In this document: one piece after another, positions 1-7,719 of the stretch
How positions within the stretch are numbered: position 1 is the stretch's first letter
Layout: each line of letters starts with the position of its first letter
From: Gemmatimonadota bacterium
GTDB lineage: Bacteria > Gemmatimonadota > Gemmatimonadetes > Gemmatimonadales > GWC2-71-9
Direction: 5' to 3'
NCBI GenBank assembly: GCA_003169895.1
Contig: PNAE01000006.1
Coordinates: 119,903-183,902, forward strand
Length of the DNA stretch: 64,000 bases
The notes under the pieces: generated by a model
Told to the model about the DNA's origin: nothing
Database searches by the model: none
What the model saw: only the letters and a program-made list of their open reading frames with translations
Translations under genes and position numbers: made by a program

Positions 1-1329
1 GCGGCCCGCGCGCGCTGTCCGCGTCCATGTCTCCAGCGACGGCGTGGCCGTGCCGAGAATCAGGCTGGCCCCTTCGAGCCGAGCGCGCATCGCCGCCACT
101 TCGCGCGCATGATACCGCGGGGTCTCGCTGTTCTTGTAGCTGGTCTCATGCTCCTCGTCGATCACGATGATCCCCAGCTCTTTCACCGGCGCAAAGACAG
201 CCGAACGAGCGCCGACGGCGATGCGGCGATCACCCCGGCGCAGGGCCCGCCATGCATCGGCCCGCTCGCCGTCCGACAGCGCGCTGTGCAGCACCGCGAC
301 CTGATCGGGGAACATTGCTCGCACGCGCCCCACCGTCTGCGGCGTCAGCGAGATTTCCGGGACCAGGACGATCGCGCCGCGCCCGTCCGCCAGCGCGACC
401 TTGATGCGCTCGAGATAGACCTGGGTCTTGCCGGACCCGGTGACACCGAAGAGCAGGGCGGCTTCGCCCCGCGGGAGCGCAGCCAGTGCGTCCAGTGCCG
501 CCTGTTGATCAGCGGTCAATACGACCGGGCTGGCCGGGACCACGGCACCGCCGAACGGATCGCGGGGCGATTCGAGGTCGACGATCGTGACCAGGCCTGC
601 CGCCTGCAACGATCGCAACGGTCCGGGACCGGCACCCACCGCGTCGAGCAGCTCTCGCACCGGCGCGCGGCCGCCACGCTCCTCGAGCGCCTGATAGACG
701 CTCCGCTGCTTGGGAGCGCGCCCGAAGCGCTGATCTCGTTCGAGCAACGACAGCGGTGTTCCCTCGATCTGGGCCACGCGGGTCGTCGCGGTGGCCGCAT
801 CGGTGTCTGGTGGAATGATCTCGACGTCGAGTGCGCCGACGCGCTGTAACCGGTCGACCACGTCCCACACCGGTCGCCTGAACGCCTTCGCCGCCGCGGC
901 CACGGACGCACTCCCGCCACGAGCGGCCAACCAGTCCAGCAGCTGCTCCGCCGTGCCACCCACCCGTTGGCGACCGGCATCGCGCACGTGCAACGCCAGC
1001 GTGGAATGGCCCCACAACGCGGCCGGGAGCATCGCCCGCAGCACCATGCCAACGGGGGCGCCGTAGTAGCGCACCATCTGCCCCGCGAGGTCGAGCAGCG
1101 TGGGCGGCAGCACGGTGCCGGCGTCGGGCGTGGCGAGGATGTCGCGGGCGGTCATCGCCGGCGCCGGGACATCCACGGCCGTGACCATGCCGATCCATTC
1201 CTGCCGCCGGACCGGAACGACGACGCGCGCCCCGGGGAGCGCGCGGTCGGCAAGTGACACAGGAATCCGGTAGGTGTAGGGGTCAGGCAGCGGGAGCGGA
1301 AGCGCGACCTGCGCGAAACGGTCCGTCAT
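1..1329 (-). CDS. priA: Primosomal protein N' (PriA helicase), N-terminal part, cut by window edge
   Basis: Encodes the first 443 residues of the superfamily 2 DNA helicase that restarts stalled replication forks by loading the replicative helicase. The N-terminal part starts MTDRFAQVALPLPLPDPYTY, typical of the PriA DNA-binding domain. Walker A GVTGSGKT lies at residues 295-302 and the DEEH helicase box at 391-394, followed by a GTATPSLET motif III. The C-terminal half, including the zinc-binding cysteines, lies beyond base 1. The ATG overlaps the TGA of the upstream epimerase gene by 4 bases, so the two are probably translationally coupled. No defect is seen in the visible part. Confidence 0.95.
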   Translation of the reverse strand, partial: MTDRFAQVALPLPLPDPYTYRIPVSLADRALPGARVVVPVRRQEWIGMVTAVDVPAPAMTARDILATPDAGTVLPPTLLDLAGQMVRYYGAPVGMVLRAMLPAALWGHSTLALHVRDAGRQRVGGTAEQLLDWLAARGGSASVAAAAKAFRRPVWDVVDRLQRVGALDVEIIPPDTDAATATTRVAQIEGTPLSLLERDQRFGRAPKQRSVYQALEERGGRAPVRELLDAVGAGPGPLRSLQAAGLVTIVDLESPRDPFGGAVVPASPVVLTADQQAALDALAALPRGEAALLFGVTGSGKTQVYLERIKVALADGRGAIVLVPEISLTPQTVGRVRAMFPDQVAVLHSALSDGERADAWRALRRGDRRIAVGARSAVFAPVKELGIIVIDEEHETSYKNSETPRYHAREVAAMRARLEGASLILGTATPSLETWTRTARAGR

Positions 1330-2345
1330 CGTCGCACGACGCCGAGCCCCGGTCCGTCGGGCAGCGTCACCTGACCCTGGGGAATCGTGGCCCCGCTGAA
1401 TGGGTCATCGCGCAAGAGGGCCGCTCCGTCGAGGTCGACGATATCGACCAGCGGCGTGAGATGCGCCGCCGCGGTGATTCCGAGTGACGACTCGATCATG
1501 CATCCGACCATGACCGTCATCTGGTGCGCGCGCGCGATCGCGATCATCCGGAGCGCCTCGCGCAGCGAGCCGCACTTGGCGAGCTTGATGTTGATGCCGT
1601 CAACCCGCCCCGCGAGGCGTGGAATATCCGCCGACGTGACACAACTCTCGTCGGCGATAACCGGAATGCGTGCGTGGCGGCGGACGTGCTCCAACCCGTC
1701 GAGGTCGCCCGGTGCCACGGGCTGCTCCAGCACCGTCACGCCGAATTCCTCGAGCACCGGGAGCATATGCACTGCGTGTGCCGCGGTCCAGCCGCAATTG
1801 GCATCGACCCGGAGTTCCCGGTCGGTGGCCTCTCGCATGGTGCGCAGGATGGCGAGGTCGTCGGTGCTGCCGAGCTTGACCTTGAGGATCGGGTAATCGG
1901 CCGCTTCGGTGACCTTGCGCCGAGTCATCTCAGGCGTATCGATGCCGATGGTGAACGTTGACCGCGGAGCCCGCGCCCGGTCGAGGCCCCAGTATTGCCA
2001 GAGCGGCAGCCCGAGCCGCTTTGCCACGAGGTCATGCAGCGCCGCCGAGATGGCCACGCGCGCCGCGGCGTTGCGCTGGAGCGTCGTCTCGAGGCAAAGC
2101 TCGATCGACTCGAGTTGGAACGGATCATCGCCCAGGAGCGGCCCATAGGTGGCGAGCGCCGCCGCCGCCGTGTCGAGCGTCTCGCCGTAAAAGCGGGTGG
2201 CCGCCGCTTCGCCCCACCCTTCGACGCCGTCACTGTCGGTGATTTTCACCATGAGCGTCCGGTACTCGGTCTGGCTTCCCCGAGCGATGACGAACGGATG
2301 CCGGGTGTGCAGCGTCAGGACTTCGGTGCTGAGGCGCAGGGTCAT
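1326..2345 (-). CDS. L-Ala-D/L-Glu-type dipeptide epimerase (enolase superfamily)
   Basis: A 339-residue enolase-superfamily enzyme of the muconate-lactonising subgroup. Visible signatures are the KVKLG lysine motif, the metal-binding DANCGW, EQP and ADES segments, the second catalytic lysine in KLAKCG, and the C-terminal GCMIESSLGITAAAHL segment. Family members epimerise L-Ala-D-Glu released from murein, so a role in peptidoglycan recycling is the usual assignment; exact dipeptide specificity cannot be read from sequence. The start MTLRLSTEVL at 2345 is chosen because the open frame continues upstream only through repetitive intergenic sequence. It overlaps priA by 4 bases. Confidence 0.9.
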   Translation of the reverse strand: MTLRLSTEVLTLHTRHPFVIARGSQTEYRTLMVKITDSDGVEGWGEAAATRFYGETLDTAAAALATYGPLLGDDPFQLESIELCLETTLQRNAAARVAISAALHDLVAKRLGLPLWQYWGLDRARAPRSTFTIGIDTPEMTRRKVTEAADYPILKVKLGSTDDLAILRTMREATDRELRVDANCGWTAAHAVHMLPVLEEFGVTVLEQPVAPGDLDGLEHVRRHARIPVIADESCVTSADIPRLAGRVDGINIKLAKCGSLREALRMIAIARAHQMTVMVGCMIESSLGITAAAHLTPLVDIVDLDGAALLRDDPFSGATIPQGQVTLPDGPGLGVVRR

Positions 2346-2353
2346 GGATGATC

Positions 2354-2388
2354 GTCGTGAGGCGTGGGTCGTGAGTCGTGAGTGATGG
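2354..2388. repeat. Heptamer tandem array (GTCGTGA type)
   Basis: Five consecutive 7-base units read GTCGTGA, GGCGTGG, GTCGTGA, GTCGTGA, GTGATGG, just upstream of the epimerase start. The array belongs to the same class as those at 4101-4153, 9756-9860 and 13966-14106. No inverted partner was found nearby. Confidence 0.75.
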
Positions 2389-2444
2389 AAAGTAACGCGC
2401 CGTGTGAGCGGATGGAGCGGACGGATATTCCGCTGCGCGACGCC

Positions 2445-2580
2445 GCTCCGAGCCGCGCCCTCCGTAGGGCCGCCTCGTTTCGCCAGCGGCCGCTGTCCCG
2501 CGATGCCGCCGGGCCCGCAGGACTCACTGCGGCCGCGCCAGCGAAGCGCAGCGGCCCGAAGCGAGGGCGCGGTTCGGAGC
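2445..2580. repeat. Long imperfect palindrome in the epimerase/HDAC gap
   Basis: The arms at 2445-2462 (GCTCCGAGCCGCGCCCTC) and 2563-2580 match as inverted repeats at 17 of 18 positions. Further inside, CCTCGTTTCG near 2473 pairs imperfectly with CGAAGCGAGG near 2558. The 300-base gap between the two same-strand genes holds no convincing gene. The structure could be a non-autonomous mobile element or a stable RNA hairpin; the sequence does not decide. Confidence 0.6.
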
Positions 2581-2645
2581 AAGGGCGCGGCCCGGAGCAT
2601 TACGTCGGAGCGCAGCTCGGAGCGCGACCGTGCGGGACACGCTGA

Positions 2646-3536
2646 CTAGCTCAGCGCGTCGACCGTCGCGACGACGCCGGCCGCAAGCCGCAACGGCGCG
2701 TAGCCACCTTCCATGAGCGCCACGATCGGCGTCGCGGCGAATCGCTCGCGAAGGCGGCCGATCCATGCCGCATAATGCTCCGGCTCCAAGGTGAAGCCGC
2801 CGAGCGGGTCGCCCTGCATCCCATCGTAGCCGGCCGAAACCAGGATGACGTCGGGCTGCCACCCGGTCGTCGCCCGATCGATACCGCGCCAGAGCGACTC
2901 GACGTACGCCTGCGGAGGCAACCCGGCGGCCATTGGCAGGTTGAAGCAGTTGCCGACACCGCGCTCGTCGGCGGAGCCGCTGCCCGGATACCACGGCCAC
3001 TGATGCATCGATACGAAGTGGGTCCGGGATTCACGCTCCACCATCGCTTGCGTCCCGTTGCCGTGATGCACATCCCAATCGACGATCAGGATGCGTTCAA
3101 AACCGCGATGTCGCGCCGCCTCGGCCAGTACGGCGACGTGATTGACGATGCAGAAACCCATGGCGCGATCGGGCAGCGCGTGGTGTCCCGGCGGCCGGAT
3201 CGCCGCAAAGGCGTGCCCCGCGCCGGCCAATGCGTGATTCAGTGCGGCCAGCGCCGCGCCCGTTGCCGCCAACGTTGCCGTCCAGCTGTGAGCGTTGATG
3301 GTGGTGTCGGGTCCGAGCTCACCACCGCCGACCGCGCTCATCGCAGCGACGCGATCGAGATAGGAACGCTCGTGACACCGGAGCAGCGGCTCGATGGGAG
3401 CGCCTGGCGCCTCGATCAGTTCGACGCCCCGGTGAGACTGAAGCGCCGCATGGACCGCGGCGAGTCGCGATGGCTGATCGGGATGCCCGGCGCCTGGAGC
3501 GTGTGTCAGGCATGCCCGGGCCGTGAAGACCCGCAT
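2646..3536 (-). CDS. Histone-deacetylase-family (AcuC/HDAC-like) amidohydrolase
   Basis: A 296-residue zinc-dependent deacetylase of the arginase/HDAC fold. Catalytic signatures are RPPGHH (His-His pair), DWDVHHGNGTQ (zinc-binding Asp and His), the substrate-loop segment SAGYDGMQGDPLGG and the C-terminal EGGY. Bacterial members remove acetyl groups from lysine side chains, acetylpolyamines or related amides; the substrate here is not evident. The gene is full length for the family. It is last in a three-gene run: its start lies 7 bases after the ubiquitin-like gene, which overlaps the preceding small gene. Confidence 0.92.
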   Translation of the reverse strand: MRVFTARACLTHAPGAGHPDQPSRLAAVHAALQSHRGVELIEAPGAPIEPLLRCHERSYLDRVAAMSAVGGGELGPDTTINAHSWTATLAATGAALAALNHALAGAGHAFAAIRPPGHHALPDRAMGFCIVNHVAVLAEAARHRGFERILIVDWDVHHGNGTQAMVERESRTHFVSMHQWPWYPGSGSADERGVGNCFNLPMAAGLPPQAYVESLWRGIDRATTGWQPDVILVSAGYDGMQGDPLGGFTLEPEHYAAWIGRLRERFAATPIVALMEGGYAPLRLAAGVVATVDALS

Positions 3537-3543
3537 CGGCGCG

Positions 3544-3804
3544 TCAGCGCACCGGCATCCGGCGGCTGCGCATCACGATCAACGCCCCGTCGCCGGGAAC
3601 GCGCTCGTCGGCCAGCGAACGGGATTCATCGCGGACCTCGGCACCGCGAAACTTCACCAGAAACCCGCCGGGATCAGCGGTGATGTGCACGGCGTCGAGC
3701 GCCCGCTGCTTGACCTCGCGGATCGGTGTGGACGGTGGCAGGTGCAGTACGACGTCGTCCCAGGCCTCGAGGACCCGAACCCGTAACTGGAGGTTAACGC
3801 TCAC
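3544..3804 (-). CDS. Small protein with ubiquitin-like beta-grasp pattern
   Basis: Unrecognised by name, 86 residues. The order of predicted elements resembles a ubiquitin fold: a beta-hairpin (NLQLRVRVL ... DDVVLHL), a helix after PSTPIREVKQRALDAV, a strand GFLVKFRGAEV, and an ending SLADERVPGDGALIVMRSRR like the last turn and strand of ubiquitin-fold proteins. There is no C-terminal Gly-Gly, so conjugation is not suggested. ATG at 3804 overlaps the TGA of the upstream gene by 4 bases, and the HDAC-like gene follows after 7 bases, so the three are probably one transcript. The fold call is inferred from pattern only. Confidence 0.7.
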   Translation of the reverse strand: MSVNLQLRVRVLEAWDDVVLHLPPSTPIREVKQRALDAVHITADPGGFLVKFRGAEVRDESRSLADERVPGDGALIVMRSRRMPVR

Positions 3805-4073
3805 GCGGTACTCTCCGGCGGTGCCGGCAGCGTGGAGAGAAAGCGATCGACGGCCTGGTCGAACAGGAGCGTCGAACCGCGGACATACGTGGCCCCATCG
3901 CGGCTGAACGCCGCCAGCGCGATCTCCTCACCGCCCTGCCCGCGCAATACCAGGTGTCCGGGGCCTTCGCGCTCCGGAAACGCCGCGCTCTGCGGCACGC
4001 GTTCGGCAAAGAAGCGCTTGGCGCGCACGAAGATCTCACTGGCGTCGAGGCTTGTGGTGGTTTCAAAAACCAT
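3801..4073 (-). CDS. Hypothetical small cytosolic protein
   Basis: A 90-residue protein with no family I recognise. It starts MVFETTTSLDASEIFVRAKR and has no signal peptide or membrane segment; the sequence alternates a predicted amphipathic helix (SEIFVRAKRFFAERV) with strands (HLVLRGQGGEEIALAAF). The ATG at 4073 is preferred over one at 4127 because the extra 18 codons read through the heptamer repeat at 4101-4153. It heads the run with the ubiquitin-like and HDAC-like genes and overlaps the former by 4 bases. Confidence 0.65.
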   Translation of the reverse strand: MVFETTTSLDASEIFVRAKRFFAERVPQSAAFPEREGPGHLVLRGQGGEEIALAAFSRDGATYVRGSTLLFDQAVDRFLSTLPAPPESTA

Positions 4074-4100
4074 GTTACACCCGGGTTGATATTCGCCCGT

Positions 4101-4153
4101 GGCTGGTAGCTGTCGGCCACGAGCCATCAGCCATCAGCCACTAGCTACCAGCC
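4101..4153. repeat. Heptamer array and hairpin at the 3' end of glyQS
   Basis: GGCTGGTAGCT at 4101-4111 is an exact inverted match to AGCTACCAGCC at 4143-4153. The sequence between and within the right arm is built of 7-base units (GCCATCA, GCCATCA, GCCACTA, GCTACCA). The glyQS stop codon at 4134-4136 lies inside a unit. The RNA hairpin would sit between glyQS and the next same-strand gene, so it may terminate or stabilise transcripts. Confidence 0.7.
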
Positions 4154-5471
4154 GCTGCTGCAGCCACGATTTCACCTGGTCCAGTCCGATCCGATCCTGC
4201 GCCATCGAATCGCGGTGGCGGACCGTGACGCTGCGCTGCCCGGCGGTATCGCCGTCCACGGTCACGCACCACGGCGTGCCGATCTCGTCCTGCCGCCGAT
4301 ACCGCCGGCCAATGGCGCCGCTGGCGTCATGGAACGCCGGCATCGCCGCGCGCAGGTCGTGGTACAGCTCCAGTGCCAGCTCCGGCATGCCGTCCTTGTT
4401 CACCAACGGCAGCACGGCGACCTTCACCGGCGCGAGATGCGGCGCGAAGCCCATCACCACCCGCGTCTCCGCCTCGACCATTTCCTCGCGGTATGCATCC
4501 GCCATCACCGTGAGCGTCACGCGATCGGCGCCCGCGGCGGTCTCGACGACATAGGGAAGGTAGCGCTCTCCCGTCGCCTGCTCGAAGTACTCCATCTTCT
4601 TGCCGGAATACTCCTGATGGCGCCGGAGGTCGAAATCGGTGCGGTTGTGGATGCCTTCGATTTCCTGCCAGCCGAACGGAAACTCGTACTCGACGTCGTA
4701 GGCGGCCTTGGCGTAATGCGCCAGCTCATCCGGGCCATGCTGGTGCCAACGCAACCTCGACGGCGTGAGGCCCAGGCCCTCGTGCCATGCCATGCGCACC
4801 GCCCGCCAGCGCTCGAACCATTCCTCATCGGTGCCCGGGCGGACGAAAAACTGCATCTCCATCTGCTCGAATTCGCGGGTGCGAAAGATGAAGTTGCCGG
4901 GGGTAATCTCGTTGCGGAACGCCTTGCCGATCTGGGCGATGCCGAACGGGACCTTCTGACGCGACGAATTCAAGACGTTCAAGTAGTTGACATACGTGCC
5001 CTGGGCGGTCTCGGGGCGCAGATAGACCACCGCCGCGGTCTCCTCGACCGGACCCATGAAGGTCTTGAACATCAGGTTGAACTGGCGCGGCTCGGTCAGG
5101 TCGCAGGCGGTATGCTCGCCCGGGACCTTGCTGGGTTTCTGCGGACACCGCGCGTCGGCCAGCTTGTCCGCCCGGAAGCGGGACTTGCAGGTCCGGCAGT
5201 CCACCATCGGATCGGTAAAGCCGCTGACGTGGCCCGACGCCTCCCAGACCCTGGGATGCATGAGGATGGCCGCGTCCAGGCCCTCAATGTCATCCCGCGC
5301 CTGCACCAGGGAGCGCCACCAACGATCTTTGATGTTACGCTTGAGCGCGACGCCGAGCGGCCCATAGTCCCAGACCGATCCGAGACCACCGTAGACCTCG
5401 GATGACTGGAACACGAAGCCCCGGCGCTTGGCCAGGGAAACGAGTTTTTCCATTGTAGGCGCGTCGGCCAT
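4134..5471 (-). CDS. glyQS: Glycyl-tRNA synthetase, homodimeric class II type
   Basis: Charges tRNA-Gly. The 445-residue protein opens MADAPTMEKLVSLAKRRGFV followed by SEVYGGLGSVWDYGPLGV, the N-terminal signature of the single-chain alpha-2 enzyme. A cysteine cluster (CRTCKSRF ... CPQ) is visible near residue 100. Class II motifs include FRNEITPGNFIFRTREF. The C-terminal anticodon-binding domain includes LPLVNKDGMPELALELYHDL. The ATG at 5471 is chosen because upstream codons lack family similarity. The last codons run into a heptamer repeat. It is divergent from the pilin genes that begin at 5560. Confidence 0.96.
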   Translation of the reverse strand: MADAPTMEKLVSLAKRRGFVFQSSEVYGGLGSVWDYGPLGVALKRNIKDRWWRSLVQARDDIEGLDAAILMHPRVWEASGHVSGFTDPMVDCRTCKSRFRADKLADARCPQKPSKVPGEHTACDLTEPRQFNLMFKTFMGPVEETAAVVYLRPETAQGTYVNYLNVLNSSRQKVPFGIAQIGKAFRNEITPGNFIFRTREFEQMEMQFFVRPGTDEEWFERWRAVRMAWHEGLGLTPSRLRWHQHGPDELAHYAKAAYDVEYEFPFGWQEIEGIHNRTDFDLRRHQEYSGKKMEYFEQATGERYLPYVVETAAGADRVTLTVMADAYREEMVEAETRVVMGFAPHLAPVKVAVLPLVNKDGMPELALELYHDLRAAMPAFHDASGAIGRRYRRQDEIGTPWCVTVDGDTAGQRSVTVRHRDSMAQDRIGLDQVKSWLQQRLVASG

Positions 5472-5476
5472 CGGAC

Positions 5477-5505
5477 GATACTGGTTAGGGTAGAAGAACA
5501 GTATC
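5477..5505. promoter_or_regulatory. Dyad GATACTG/CAGTATC in the glyQS leader
   Basis: GATACTG at 5477-5483 and CAGTATC at 5499-5505 form a perfect 7-base inverted repeat with centres 22 bases apart, immediately upstream of the glyQS start and between two divergent genes. It could be a dimeric-protein operator or a leader hairpin. No T-box signature is evident. Confidence 0.35.
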
Positions 5506-5559
5506 AAAGGGACACAAACGTAATGAGACGGCAGGATTCTTGCTGCTTCGCTTGACCTT

Positions 5560-6135
5560 ATGGTAACGCGACGTCCTCCCGATCCCTGCCTTCCCGAGCC
5601 ATCTGTGGCGCCGGGGACCCGTGGGATGACCCTGCTCGAACTCCTCATCGTGATCTCGATGATCGGCATCCTCTCCGCAATCGCGATCACCCGGTTGGAC
5701 TGGCGGCGCTACCAGGCCGATGCCGCCGCTCGAGGGATGATGGCGGAGCTGGCGACCGCGCAACGCCTGGCCCTGTCGCTTCAGTCCAACATGGTGGTGA
5801 CCTTTCCCGACAGCCTCAGGATGCGGATTCTCGAGGACGCCAATAATGACGGTGCGGCCGGAGGGAGTGAGCGTGTCCGAACAGTGCCGCTTGATAACAA
5901 TTTCTCGTTTGGCAAGGGGAGCGCTCCCAACATCCCCGCCCCGGACGTCCCAACGCAGTTCACCACCCTGACCTTTCATCGCGACGGCTCCGCTGACAAG
6001 AGCGGCACGCTGTACCTGCAGGGGCCGGGGTACGATCCGAACTGCGCCCATTGTCGCGCGATCTCCGTCACGCGCGCGACCGGTCGCGTCGTCTGGTACA
6101 GCTACGGCTCCGGCGCCTGGAAGCGAGCGAACTGA
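5560..6135 (+). CDS. GspH/FimT-like minor pseudopilin
   Basis: A 191-residue type IV pilin-like protein. A 22-residue leader ends in GTRG, then MTLLELLIVISMIGILSAIA forms the N-terminal hydrophobic helix, with the conserved Glu at mature position 5, as prepilin peptidase substrates require. The rest resembles GspH/FimT minor pseudopilins that prime pilus or type II pseudopilus assembly. It is first of four same-strand genes; its TGA shares one base with the ATG of the next. No assembly ATPase or secretin lies nearby on this strand. Confidence 0.85.
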   Translation: MVTRRPPDPCLPEPSVAPGTRGMTLLELLIVISMIGILSAIAITRLDWRRYQADAAARGMMAELATAQRLALSLQSNMVVTFPDSLRMRILEDANNDGAAGGSERVRTVPLDNNFSFGKGSAPNIPAPDVPTQFTTLTFHRDGSADKSGTLYLQGPGYDPNCAHCRAISVTRATGRVVWYSYGSGAWKRAN

Positions 6136-6518
6136 TGCGAATTCGGCGTGGCTTTACTCTGATTGAAGTCCTGGTGGCCATAGTCGTCCTTGGCATTCTG
6201 GCGGTCGGTGTCGCCCGGTTCTCGGCGCTGTTCGGCAAGGCCCTGGCCAATTCGTCGGTGCGCGTGGTCGCCGCTGGCGTCGCCAGTGACCAGTTGCAGC
6301 TGATCCGCGCCGACCCGCGCTACACCACGCTCGTGTCGCTCTACAACGGGAAGAACACGACTGGGTTCACGGACTATCCGCAGATGAAGCAGCTGACCAC
6401 GGTCGTCCGCGACCAGTCGGGCTCGCCTGCCCGCGACCGAACCACCGTCACCGTGCGCGTCGTCGATCCGAGCATGCCCGACACGGTGTCCGTCACTTCC
6501 GTCATCGCGAGTCCCTGA
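6135..6518 (+). CDS. PilV/GspI-like minor pilin
   Basis: A 127-residue prepilin. The short leader MRIRRG is followed by FTLIEVLVAIVVLGILAVGV, a canonical class III signal with Phe at +1 and Glu at +5. The C-terminal half is a short globular domain without a recognised specialised fold. The ATG at 6135 shares one base with the previous TGA (TGATG), and the same arrangement repeats at its own end, indicating coupled translation of minor pilins in fixed ratio. A longer open frame from 6051 is rejected because it would bury the leader. Confidence 0.85.
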   Translation: MRIRRGFTLIEVLVAIVVLGILAVGVARFSALFGKALANSSVRVVAAGVASDQLQLIRADPRYTTLVSLYNGKNTTGFTDYPQMKQLTTVVRDQSGSPARDRTTVTVRVVDPSMPDTVSVTSVIASP

Positions 6519-7702
6519 TGCGCACCGCTCCAGACGTTCGTCACAATGAGCGCGGATTCACCCTGGTCGAACTGTTGATCGCCATGACACTGACCGTGGC
6601 CGTCATGGGCGTCGCGTTCTCCCTGTTCCGCTCGCAAAGCCACTTCTTTGGCACGGACCAGCAGCGCTACGACGAAATGCAGAACGCCCGCGCCGCGCTC
6701 GAAGGCGCCCAGCGGGTGATTCGCACCATGGGCGCCGGCGTGCCGAACAGCCAGCCGGTGCTGGTCTATGCCGACAACAACGCGCTCGCGTTCAACACTG
6801 ACTACGTCGAGCAGGACACCGTCGATACGCGGTGGGCCGCGTACTTCAATGCCGAGACGCCGGTGGCCGAGACATTCGCGTGGGATGTCGCCAGCGCGAC
6901 GGTGATCCCCACGACGGCCTATACCTATCCCACCCAGAACTACACCCTCGGCAGCGGCGATCCGTCGCCGGCCGAGACCCAGATGCTGTATTTCTCGCCG
7001 GATTCATCGACGGCCCGTTCCGATGACTACATCCTCTGGCAACGCGTCAATGCCGGAACCCCGGTGCTCGTGGCACGCAACATCCTTCCGCATCCGAACG
7101 GCAAGCCGTTCTTCCAGTACCTGCAGCGGCGCACGCTCGCCAGCGGTGACACCCTGATCATCGAGCCGACGGCGAATCTGCCACTGGAACGCCGGGTGCT
7201 GATTGCCGGGCTTTCGTCCACCGACAGCGCCAACTACGTCCGGCCGGATTCGGTCCGGGCGGTGCAGATCAACATCCGGTTCACCAATGGCGAGAGCGGC
7301 TCGCTCGAGCGGTTCCGCGATGTGCAGACCACGATCCAGACGCCGAACAACGGGATTCCCCAGCCAACGGTGTGCGGTCGCCCGCCATTGGCGCCAGCGT
7401 CGTTCACCGTGGTCGACACCATTCCGGGCAGTGGGCGACTGTGGTTTACCTGGGCCCGTTCGGTGGACCAGGACGCCGGCGAGCAGGACGTGCTGCAGTA
7501 CATCCTCTACCGCAAGCTTCAGGCTGGCGCGACCTGGGCGACCCCGCTCATCGTGGTGAGGCGGATCTCCGGGCAGACGAGCTATTCGACGGAAATCGCC
7601 GGCAACACGCCCGGCACGGCGTATACGTTCGGCGTATCGGCACAGGATTGCACGCCGTCTGAATCGACAATCACAACCCTGAACGTGACGCCCAGTCCTT
7701 GA
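6518..7702 (+). CDS. PilW-like minor pilin with C-terminal fibronectin-III-like domain
   Basis: A 394-residue protein starting with a prepilin leader ending NERG and the helix FTLVELLIAMTLTVAVMGVA. The middle resembles PilW-type minor pilins. The last ~95 residues (from about PPLAPASFTVVDTIPGSGR) have an Ig/fibronectin-type pattern, including WFTWARSVDQDAGEQDVLQY and AYTFGVSAQD, suggesting an added adhesive or protein-contact module. The ATG at 6518 overlaps the preceding TGA. The FN3 assignment is by pattern. Confidence 0.8.
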   Translation: MRTAPDVRHNERGFTLVELLIAMTLTVAVMGVAFSLFRSQSHFFGTDQQRYDEMQNARAALEGAQRVIRTMGAGVPNSQPVLVYADNNALAFNTDYVEQDTVDTRWAAYFNAETPVAETFAWDVASATVIPTTAYTYPTQNYTLGSGDPSPAETQMLYFSPDSSTARSDDYILWQRVNAGTPVLVARNILPHPNGKPFFQYLQRRTLASGDTLIIEPTANLPLERRVLIAGLSSTDSANYVRPDSVRAVQINIRFTNGESGSLERFRDVQTTIQTPNNGIPQPTVCGRPPLAPASFTVVDTIPGSGRLWFTWARSVDQDAGEQDVLQYILYRKLQAGATWATPLIVVRRISGQTSYSTEIAGNTPGTAYTFGVSAQDCTPSESTITTLNVTPSP

Positions 7703-7719
7703 GCAAGCGAGAAATCATC

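Noticed and set aside
2404..2649. Small frames in the epimerase/HDAC gap on both strands
   Set aside because: They translate a palindromic repeat and show no protein-like pattern.
5472..5560. T-box riboswitch before glyQS
   Set aside because: The 88-base divergent space is too short and lacks the T-box sequence and specifier stem.
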